A DNA stretch of 34,178 nucleotides, taken from positions 1 to 34,178 of the forward strand of contig JBDGPU010000063.1 of NCBI GenBank assembly GCA_042219525.1, written 5' to 3'. This DNA is from JBDGPU01 sp042219525. Its GTDB lineage: Archaea > Halobacteriota > Halobacteria > Halobacteriales > Haloferacaceae. Every line of letters starts with the position of its first letter. Position 1 is the stretch's first letter. Positions 1 through 6,149 of the stretch are shown piece by piece. The position numbers were made by a program, and so were the translations under genes. Under the pieces are notes generated by a model. It was not told the origin of the DNA. It did not search any database and saw only the letters and a list, made by a program, of their open reading frames with translations.

Positions 1-361
1 CCACTCCCGGGCGGGACTGAAAGGGGCAGCCGCTGAGCGGGACGCCCTGCGAAGTCAGCACCACATCCCGGCGAGCGAACGCAGTGAGCGAGCCGGGTGA
101 GGAGCGCAGCGAGCAGCGCAACCGCTCAGCGGCTGGGGCTTTCTGGGCATGCTGAGTGGTTTCAGCAGCAACGTTGACCGAACAAACCGCGCGTAAAGCG
201 ACTGCCTCAGCCGCTGGGGCTTTCTGGGTGTGCCGAGTGGTGTCGTAAGCGACGACGACGGAATAAACCATGCACTATGCAACGCCTCAGCGGCTGGCGC
301 TTTCCAGGATGATTGAGTGGTGTCGCAAGCGACGATAGCTGACTTCCGTAATAAACGAGGC
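1..361. repeat. Intergenic repeat cluster with three ~80-bp units
   Basis: No gene is visible here. Three related units have cores at 131-147, 212-228 and 293-308 (GCTGGGGCTTTCTGGG, varying in the third), so the period is 80-81 bp. Each core is preceded by a CTCAGC-GCTG-type stretch and followed by a GAGTGGT motif. In the second and third units a small hairpin of the form GTCGtaaGCGAC follows. An inverted piece of the same family (14 bp, CAGCCGCTGAGCGG) lies at 27-40. The palindromic GCGAACGCAGTGAGCG element at 72-88 is of a kind I remember as common between haloarchaeal genes. The last unit abuts the stop codon of the polymerase gene, so the array would lie in that gene's 3' untranslated region. 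Confidence 0.75.
100..160 (+). repeat. Left copy of 61-bp inverted flanking repeat
   Basis: This segment is nearly identical to the reverse complement of 34118-34178, with a handful of mismatches over 61 bases. Weaker similarity continues beyond it on the inner side: CAGCAGC at 164-170 matches the other copy, and CCTCAGC recurs further on. It includes the first unit core of the ~80-bp array. Confidence 0.85.
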
Positions 362-1789
362 CTACTCGAACTCCTCTAGCGACTTCTGCCCATCTCGATT
401 TCGCCGTCGCCCTCGTTCGCGCTCGTCACCACTATCAGCATCGGATTCCACCCAGTCCGTTAGCTGCTCGCCGTCGACCGTGTTGGCGTCCGCGTCCCGT
501 TCACGCACTTCCCCTTCCTCCCCGTCGAAGCCGCCGAGCGTCGCCTGGTCGCTGTCGTCGAAGTCCAGGTTCGACACAGTGACGCCGAGTTTCCGGACCT
601 GCTCGCCCTCGAACTCCTCCAGCAGTTCGAGAGCGACCTCCTCGACGACCTCGGTGTCGTCAACGGGACCGGTGAGACTCTTGGCTCGCGTATTGACGTC
701 GTACGGGGGCCTGATGACCGTGATGCCGATAGTCCGGTACAGACAGTCTCGTTCCTTCGCGCGACGGCTGACGTCGGCCGCCAGGGCCGTTATCGTCGAC
801 CGCTTGCGCTCCTCGTCGTCCGTCGCGGGCAGGGAGGAGGACCGCGAGAGGCTCTTCGGGAGCCCGGTCGGCGTCACCTCGCGGTCGTCCTCGCCGCGAG
901 CGCGCTCGTAGAGCTCGCGGCCGCGCTCGCCGAGCTCCGCTTCGAGCTCCGTGACGTCGGCTTCGGCGAGGTCGCCGGCCGTCTCGATGCCCATCGACGC
1001 GAGCGTCCGGGCCGTGACCGGGCCAACGCCGTGGACCTCCTCGGTCGGCAGGGGCCCGAGGAACTCCCGGACCGTGCCGGGGGGGACGACGACGAGGCCC
1101 TCGGGCTTGTCGAAGTCGCTGGCGATCTTCGCCGTCGACATGTTTGGGGCGACGCCGACGCTGGCGGGGACGCCCGCCTGTCGCTCGATGCGGTCCCGGA
1201 CGTAGCGGGCGTACCCCTCGGCGAGCCGGCGGTAGGTCGCGGGGCCCGCGGCGGCGCTCTCGGCGGCCTCGGGAGGCTCGTCAGTCCGCTCCGCGGCCCC
1301 GTTGGCCTCGTCCAAATCGACGTCGCCGGCGACGTCCCAGGCGGTCCGGGCCATCACGTCGAGGTACGCCTCGTCGACGCTGACCTCCCTGACGGTGTCG
1401 GCGCAGTCGTGGAGGACCTCCTTCACGTCTGCAGCGACCGATTTGTAGTACTCCATGTCGACGGGGCGGTAGTGCCCCGATTCGCTGGGGTCCGGCGCGT
1501 CGGGATCGTCGGGGTCGGCGTTCGCCCGCCGCGGCAGGTTCTCCAGCGCTTGCGAGATCGGCTGGGCGCTGTCGACGCCGAACTCGCGGGCCTCGTAGCT
1601 CGCGGTGGCGACGGCGCCGATGGTTTGCCCGGGTTGATAGCCCATGCCGACGACGAGGGGTTCGCCTTCGAGCTCGGGCTCGCGAAGCCGCTCACAGGAG
1701 GCGTAAAAGCAGTCCATGTCGACGTGGAGGATGACGCGGTCGACGCCGTCCTCGCCGGCGTCGGCCCCTGGGAGCGTCTCGCCGTCCAT
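362..1789 (-). CDS. dinB: Y-family DNA polymerase (DNA polymerase IV, Dpo4/DinB type)
   Basis: Translesion DNA polymerase of 475 residues. The N-terminal palm motif reads ILHVDMDCFYASCE with catalytic Asp residues, and the second acidic motif is VSVDEAYLDV. Helix-hairpin-helix (EEVHGVGPVTARTLASMGI) and little-finger regions follow. Two PCNA-binding (PIP-like) motifs can be seen: DQATLGGF and, at the very C-terminus, QKSLEEFE. A haloarchaeal acidic low-complexity insertion (DEANGAAERTDEPPEAAE) sits between palm segments. The reading frame is open further upstream to 1930, but the ATG at 1789 is chosen because a TATA-like box (CTTAAAAG) is centred 28 bases upstream and the extension is basic and unlike haloarchaeal protein. 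Transcription is probably leaderless and monocistronic. The role in lesion bypass is from family knowledge. Confidence 0.95.
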   Translation of the reverse strand: MDGETLPGADAGEDGVDRVILHVDMDCFYASCERLREPELEGEPLVVGMGYQPGQTIGAVATASYEAREFGVDSAQPISQALENLPRRANADPDDPDAPDPSESGHYRPVDMEYYKSVAADVKEVLHDCADTVREVSVDEAYLDVMARTAWDVAGDVDLDEANGAAERTDEPPEAAESAAAGPATYRRLAEGYARYVRDRIERQAGVPASVGVAPNMSTAKIASDFDKPEGLVVVPPGTVREFLGPLPTEEVHGVGPVTARTLASMGIETAGDLAEADVTELEAELGERGRELYERARGEDDREVTPTGLPKSLSRSSSLPATDDEERKRSTITALAADVSRRAKERDCLYRTIGITVIRPPYDVNTRAKSLTGPVDDTEVVEEVALELLEEFEGEQVRKLGVTVSNLDFDDSDQATLGGFDGEEGEVRERDADANTVDGEQLTDWVESDADSGDERERGRRRNRDGQKSLEEFE

Positions 1790-1813
1790 CACAACGGGGT
1801 TCGCACCCCGGCC

Positions 1814-1821
1814 TTTTAAGC
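1814..1821 (-). promoter_or_regulatory. TATA-like box of the Y-family polymerase gene
   Basis: CTTAAAAG on the minus strand, centred 28 bases from the ATG at 1789. It implies a leaderless transcript and decides the start. Confidence 0.6.
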
Positions 1822-1866
1822 GTCCGCTCCCGGTTCGGCGGAAGTGGTCGGAGTCTGGCTGCTCGT

Positions 1867-2382
1867 TCAGTCGGCGCCACGCTCCCGGATTCGTTCGGCG
1901 GCACGCCAGCCGAGACCGGTAGCGACGCACAGAATCGCGACGGCCGTCGGCACGCCCCAGGCGACGAGAACGATAGTCGCGTCGCCGCCGAGCGCCATCG
2001 GGAACGCAGCCAGCGGGAGGATCACGCTCGCGACTGCGGCCCCCGCTGCCACGACGAAGAGGATCCGCTGGGCCCGCCGGAAGCGGACGCCGACTCCCGG
2101 TCCCGGTGGGATGGCAAGTCCCATGGCGAACAGTGCGAACCCGCCCGCAGTCAGGACGTAGGTCATGAGTAGGGCGCCACCGTGAACGAAGCCATCGCCG
2201 GGCGGAGTCCGTCCCAGCAACGACCCGAAAGTACTGGCCGCCCCGAGACAGAATAGCGCGCCGACCCCAGCAACGGGAAGCTGCAAGGATCCAAGCACGC
2301 GCTGGATGGAAGAAGCACTGCTGTCGGACTCAGCGTCGGGGGCATCGCTGGCGTCGGTGTCAGTCGCGTCGCCGGAGGGCAT
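1867..2382 (-). CDS. Uncharacterised four-helix membrane protein
   Basis: 171 residues. The first ~30 residues are hydrophilic and rich in Ser/Asp/Ala (repeated SD, DA, DT). They are followed by about four hydrophobic segments: near LPVAGVGALFCLGAASTF, LLMTYVLTAGGFALFAMGL, ILFVVAAGAAVASVILPLAAF and TIVLVAWGVPTAVAILCVA. No enzymatic motif is visible, and I do not recognise a named family beyond small haloarchaeal integral membrane proteins. The ATG at 2382 is preferred over the in-frame one at 2433 because TATAAG (2406-2411 on the plus strand, CTTATA on the minus strand) lies 26 bases upstream. It is 77 bases upstream of the polymerase gene on the same strand, but that gene has its own promoter. 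Function unknown. Confidence 0.75.
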   Translation of the reverse strand: MPSGDATDTDASDAPDAESDSSASSIQRVLGSLQLPVAGVGALFCLGAASTFGSLLGRTPPGDGFVHGGALLMTYVLTAGGFALFAMGLAIPPGPGVGVRFRRAQRILFVVAAGAAVASVILPLAAFPMALGGDATIVLVAWGVPTAVAILCVATGLGWRAAERIRERGAD

Positions 2383-2405
2383 GGCCGGAACTGACAGCGA
2401 TGCGG

Positions 2406-2411
2406 TATAAG
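2406..2411 (-). promoter_or_regulatory. TATA-like box of the small membrane protein gene
   Basis: CTTATA on the minus strand, centred 26 bases from the ATG at 2382. It supports a leaderless start there. Confidence 0.5.
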
Positions 2412-2448
2412 CTTTCCCGGCGTCCCGGGACACACTCGCGGAGAATCG

Positions 2449-2877
2449 TTATTTCAGACGTTCCTGCAGGAAGGAGGGGTGGGCTGCGGTGACGCCCTCG
2501 GTTTCGAGCAGTTTCTCGGAGATGACGTCGCCGAGGGCGTCGCCGTCGTCGGCGCGGACCTCGGCCATCAGCATGTGGTCGCCAGAGCAGGTGTACAGCG
2601 ATTCGACGGCCGAGAGCGACTTGAGGGCGCGAGTCGCCTCGACGTACTTCTCGCTTGCAACGTCCATGCCGACGAGAGCGATGGACTGGCTGGCGAGCTT
2701 CTTCGGGTCGATGTCGGCGGAGTAGCCGACGATGACGCCCTCGTCCTCCAGCTTTTCGATGTACTTCCGGACGGTCGGTTTCGAGACGTTGGCCCGCTCC
2801 GCGATCTCGGCGTAGGAGGCCTGCGCATCCTCCTCGAGAACCGAAAGGATGCGTTCCTCCGTCGACACAGAACTCAT
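2449..2877 (-). CDS. Lrp/AsnC family transcriptional regulator
   Basis: 142 residues, the usual length for this family. The N-terminal winged helix-turn-helix (about residues 5-55) contains YAEIAERANVSKPTVRKYIEKLEDEGVI. It is followed by a C-terminal RAM-type alpha-beta sandwich (about 65-140: ALVGMDVASEKYVEATRALK, then YTCSGDHMLMAEVRADDGD), which binds amino acids or related effectors in the family. The ATG at 2877 is chosen over 2934 because GGTATTTTTC on the minus strand is centred 28 bases upstream and the extension is basic and aromatic. It lies immediately downstream of porB on the same strand but is separated by 129 bases with its own promoter, so control of the por genes or of amino-acid metabolism is only an inference. 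Confidence 0.92.
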   Translation of the reverse strand: MSSVSTEERILSVLEEDAQASYAEIAERANVSKPTVRKYIEKLEDEGVIVGYSADIDPKKLASQSIALVGMDVASEKYVEATRALKSLSAVESLYTCSGDHMLMAEVRADDGDALGDVISEKLLETEGVTAAHPSFLQERLK

Positions 2878-2899
2878 ACCACGATATTTTGTCCGACGT

Positions 2900-2909
2900 G
2901 AAAAATACC
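2900..2909 (-). promoter_or_regulatory. TATA-like box of the Lrp/AsnC gene
   Basis: GGTATTTTTC on the minus strand, centred about 28 bases upstream of the ATG at 2877. Confidence 0.5.
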
Positions 2910-2960
2910 TTCCGAATCCAAAAAAGAGGTTCATGCTGGCGGTTACGCCCGATAAACCGT

Positions 2961-2997
2961 GGAAAGAAGGGGACGAGCGTCGCCGAGGCGTCGCCTC
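2961..2997 (-). terminator. Possible terminator after porB
   Basis: Ten bases beyond the porB stop on the minus strand, a short hairpin (arms GAGGC/GCCTC, 2985-2997) is followed by a pyrimidine-rich stretch (CCCCTTCTTTCC). No long T-run is present, so this is a weak call. Confidence 0.3.
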
Positions 2998-3006
2998 AGT
3001 TTCAGA

Positions 3007-3945
3007 TCACTCGTGCTTGTCGAGGAACTTGTCGTAGGAGCGCTCCCACTCGTAGTCCTCGTCGAAGTACCGCTCCGCGAGCGGTTCGTCCGGCATTTCG
3101 CCGATCGCCTGCTTCTCCTGCTGGTAGGAGGGGCGCTCGGAGTCGACGTAGAACCGACCGGTCAGCACTTCGCCCTCGTAGAGGCCCTCCTCGGCCTCGC
3201 GCATCATGCGCTGGGCGTCGACCTTGTCGGTTCGGTCGAAGTCGTAGTCGTCGGACTCGTTGACGTCGATGTACGGGACGTACTGCTTGGCGTCCTTGTT
3301 CCAGGTCGGACACTGGGTGAGGAAGTCGATGTGGGCGAACCCGTCGTGGTTCATCGCCTCCACGAGGATCTCCTTTGCCTGGTTCGGGTTGACGGCGGCC
3401 GTCCGGGCGACGTAGGAGGCCCCGGAGGTCAGCGCCATCGAGAGCGGCTTTATCGGCTCCTTCGCGCTGCCGTGGGGCTGCGTCTTCGATTCGTGGCCCT
3501 TCGGGCTCGTGGGCGAGGTCTGGCCCTTGGTGAGGCCGAAGATCTCGTTGTTGAACACGATGTACGTCATGTCGTGGTTCTCCCGAGCCGTGTGGACGAA
3601 GTGGTTCCCACCGATGCCGTAGCCGTCGCCGTCGCCGCCGGCCGCGATCACTTCGAGGCCGGGGTTGGCGAGCTTCGCCGCCCGGGCGACGGGCAGCGAG
3701 CGGCCGTGGATGGTGTGGAAGCCGTAAGAGTCGAGGTAGCTGTTCAGCTTGCCCGAACAGCCGATCCCCGTCACCAGCATCGTTTCCTCGGGCGAGCGCC
3801 CGACTTCCGGCAGCGCCTGCTTGAGCGCCTTCAGGACGCCGAAGTCACCACAGCCCGGACACCACGTCGGCTGCGGCTCGACGCCGGGGGTGTACTCGTC
3901 GCGGTCGACCTCTCGTTCCTCGCCGATTGCTGAGAATGTGCTCAT
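3007..3945 (-). CDS. porB: Pyruvate:ferredoxin oxidoreductase, beta subunit (thiamine pyrophosphate subunit)
   Basis: 312 residues. It carries WCPGCGDFG near residue 28 and GIGCSG near 60, and the thiamine-diphosphate/Mg motif GGDGDGYGIGGNHF near 103. These are the hallmarks of the beta subunit of archaeal 2-oxoacid:ferredoxin oxidoreductases. The family oxidatively decarboxylates 2-oxoacids to acyl-CoA and CO2, passing electrons to ferredoxin. The length (312) and partner length (630) match what I remember of halobacterial PorB/PorA better than the shorter KorAB pair, so pyruvate is the likely substrate. A 2-oxoglutarate role is the alternative. The start lies two bases after the porA stop, so the two are one operon with porA first. 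Confidence 0.9.
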   Translation of the reverse strand: MSTFSAIGEEREVDRDEYTPGVEPQPTWCPGCGDFGVLKALKQALPEVGRSPEETMLVTGIGCSGKLNSYLDSYGFHTIHGRSLPVARAAKLANPGLEVIAAGGDGDGYGIGGNHFVHTARENHDMTYIVFNNEIFGLTKGQTSPTSPKGHESKTQPHGSAKEPIKPLSMALTSGASYVARTAAVNPNQAKEILVEAMNHDGFAHIDFLTQCPTWNKDAKQYVPYIDVNESDDYDFDRTDKVDAQRMMREAEEGLYEGEVLTGRFYVDSERPSYQQEKQAIGEMPDEPLAERYFDEDYEWERSYDKFLDKHE

Positions 3946-3947
3946 GG

Positions 3948-5840
3948 TTAGTCACCTGCCGCGGGGACGAACGTGGTCGTCCCACTGTCCAGTTCGCCGC
4001 CCTCGATGATCACCGATTCGAAGCCGTCCACGATCTCGGCCGGCTCGAACGGGTTGCCGTTGTACTTCAGCAGGCTCGACAGCTTCTCGCCGTACTGCCC
4101 CAGGTTCTTCTGCGTCAGCCCGCGGAACTGTCCGGACGCCGTCATCTCGACGACGAGCACCTCGTCGACGCTGCGGATGAAGTCCTCGACCTCGTCGGTC
4201 GGGTACGGGAGCAGGTCGGACACGCCGAGCGACTTGACCGAGTGGCCGTTGTCGTTCAGGACGTCGACCGCCTCCTCGACGGTCCCCTGCTGGCTCCCGA
4301 ACGTCAGGATCCCGTAGTCGGCCTCGTCGGGGCCGTGGTAGGTCCCCGTCGATTCCGTATCGAGGTCCGCGCGGATCGCCTCCAGCTTCTCCAGCCGGCG
4401 GTCGATCTGGGCGACGCGGTTCTCCGGGCTCTCGCTGATGTGGCCCGTCTGGTCGTGTTCGTTACCCGTTGCGAGGTAGCGCCCGCCCTTCTGGCCCGGG
4501 ATGGACCGGGGCGTGACGCCGTCCTCGACGTCGTGCTGGAAGCGGTGGAACTTCCCGTCTTCCGAGTGCGGCTGCTCGGCCAGCTGCTCCTCCGTGAGCG
4601 TCTTCCCGAGCGTCGGGTTGGGCTCGCGGTCGAAGTGGCTCTTGGGCACGTTCCGCATCTCGCCGCCGAGCTTCTGGTCGTACAGCAGGATCGTCGGAAT
4701 CTGGTACTCGTAGGCGAGCCGGAACGCGAGCCGGCTCTGCTCGTACGCCTCCTCGATGGTTCCCGGGGCCAGCACGACGCGCTGGGAGTCACCCTGGGAC
4801 GTGTAGAGCACGTGTTCGAGGTCGGACTGCTCCGGCTTCGTCGGCATCCCCGTCGACGGCCCGGCGCGCATGGCCTCGACGAGGACGATGGGCGTCTCCG
4901 TCATCTCGGCGAGCCCGAGCGGCTCTGACATCAGCGCGAAGCCGCCACCCGAGGAGCCGGACATCGCCTTTGCGCCGGCGTGCGAGGCACCAACCGCGAG
5001 CGCCGCCGCGGCGATCTCGTCTTCGACCTGCTCGGAGATCCCGCCCAGCTTGGGCAGGTTCTTCGTCATGATCGTGAAGACCTCGGTCCACGGCGTCATG
5101 GGGTAGCCCGCGATGAAGCGGCAGCCCTCGTCGATGGCGCCGTACGAGATGGCGTCCGAGCCGGACATCAGCAGCTGCGTCTCGTCGTGAGACCCGGTCG
5201 GCACCTTCACGTCGTGGGCGTCCACGTCGTAGTCCTCCCTGACGGCGTCGTACGCCGTGTGAAGGATCTCGACGTTGGGCTCGAGGATCTTCTCCGGCAT
5301 GGCGTCGCGCATGAGGTCCTCGACGTGTTCGAGGTCCATGCCGACGAGCGCGCAGGTCGCGCCGACGCCGGCCGTGTTCCGCATGACCTCGCGCCCCTGC
5401 TCGCGGGCGAGGCCGCGCAGGTCCAGCGGGTACACGTGCCAGTTGTTCTCCTCGACGCGCTCGTCGAAGTTCGGAATCTCGGACGCGTCGAGCAGGCCCT
5501 CGTCGTAGATGATGACACCGCCCTCGCGGAGGTCATCGAGGTTCTCGGAGAGGGGCTTGATCTCCTCATTTCCGTAGAGGGCGTCTTCGTCCGGATTCCG
5601 GGCGAAGGAGTCGCCCAGCGCGAGGAGGAAGTTGTAGCCGTCCCCGCGGGATTTGACGTCCTCTTCGGCCGCGCGGATCTCGGTGTAGGTGTGACCACCG
5701 CGGATTCGCGACGGATAGTGTCGGTGCGTGAATACGTTCAGCCCCGACCGCATCAGGGCCTTCGCGAAGTTCTGGCTGGTTGAGGCGATCCCGTCACCAG
5801 ATCCCCCGGAAATCCGCCAGATGAGTTCTTCGTCAGTCAT
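3948..5840 (-). CDS. porA: Pyruvate:ferredoxin oxidoreductase, alpha subunit (fused gamma-alpha)
   Basis: 630 residues. The N-terminal gamma domain (about 1-190) begins ISGGSGDGIASTSQNFAKAL and includes HYPSRIRGGHTYTEIR. The alpha domain (about 210 to the end) contains GAIDEGCRFIAGYPMTPWTE, the motif that contacts thiamine diphosphate, and KAMSGSSGGGFALMSEPLG. This gamma-alpha fusion paired with a separate beta subunit is the arrangement of halobacterial 2-oxoacid:ferredoxin oxidoreductases. No 8Fe ferredoxin domain is present, as expected for the two-subunit type. The ATG at 5840 opens directly on the conserved N-terminus. The enzyme links pyruvate to acetyl-CoA and reduced ferredoxin in the cytoplasm. 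No clear TATA box is visible close upstream; CCTAATAGG near 5893-5900 is a candidate. Confidence 0.9.
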   Translation of the reverse strand: MTDEELIWRISGGSGDGIASTSQNFAKALMRSGLNVFTHRHYPSRIRGGHTYTEIRAAEEDVKSRGDGYNFLLALGDSFARNPDEDALYGNEEIKPLSENLDDLREGGVIIYDEGLLDASEIPNFDERVEENNWHVYPLDLRGLAREQGREVMRNTAGVGATCALVGMDLEHVEDLMRDAMPEKILEPNVEILHTAYDAVREDYDVDAHDVKVPTGSHDETQLLMSGSDAISYGAIDEGCRFIAGYPMTPWTEVFTIMTKNLPKLGGISEQVEDEIAAAALAVGASHAGAKAMSGSSGGGFALMSEPLGLAEMTETPIVLVEAMRAGPSTGMPTKPEQSDLEHVLYTSQGDSQRVVLAPGTIEEAYEQSRLAFRLAYEYQIPTILLYDQKLGGEMRNVPKSHFDREPNPTLGKTLTEEQLAEQPHSEDGKFHRFQHDVEDGVTPRSIPGQKGGRYLATGNEHDQTGHISESPENRVAQIDRRLEKLEAIRADLDTESTGTYHGPDEADYGILTFGSQQGTVEEAVDVLNDNGHSVKSLGVSDLLPYPTDEVEDFIRSVDEVLVVEMTASGQFRGLTQKNLGQYGEKLSSLLKYNGNPFEPAEIVDGFESVIIEGGELDSGTTTFVPAAGD

Positions 5841-6140
5841 AGTTGAAACCGGCCCTCCAAAGGCCTAGTGTCCCGAGGTTGCATGTGGGTCCTATTAGGG
5901 CTTGTCATGGATTCACAATGAACGATTATGGGAGATTCCGCTTCGGGCAATATTCTCTAGGCGGAGTTAAAACACCGCCGGCCGTTGCCCCGATTCGGTT
6001 CCGGTGTTCGGTTGTGGCAGCCGACCGCCTCCAAGCGGGAATAACGGTCCACTCAGGTCCGCTTCGGGCCGCCGGGTTTCGGGCATCAGGCTGTCGGTAT
6101 GCCGGCTTCAGGCTGTCAGTATTCAGGCTTCAGGCCGCCG
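5841..6140. other. Intergenic region between porA and the LOV signalling gene
   Basis: 300 bases without a convincing gene. The porA-proximal half should hold the porA promoter, but no strong TATA box is evident. The other half holds a 22-bp tandem repeat, annotated separately. Confidence 0.6.
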
Positions 6141-6149
6141 CTATTGGGT
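6062..6149. repeat. Four tandem copies of a 22-bp repeat
   Basis: Units at 6062-6083, 6084-6105, 6106-6127 and 6128-6149 share the pattern CTTCAGGC-GTC-GTATTC-GG with substitutions. Units two and three are the closest pair (CATCAGGCTGTC and CTTCAGGCTGTC starts). The last unit overlaps the TAG stop codon and final codons of the gene ending at 6141. Confidence 0.7.

Noticed and set aside
121..360. CRISPR array
   Set aside because: The period of ~80 bases, degenerate units and lack of a fixed ~30-bp repeat or cas genes rule it out.
3007..5840. 2-oxoglutarate:ferredoxin oxidoreductase (KorAB)
   Set aside because: Same family, but the subunit lengths (630 and 312) fit the pyruvate enzyme as I remember it from Halobacterium; not fully excluded.
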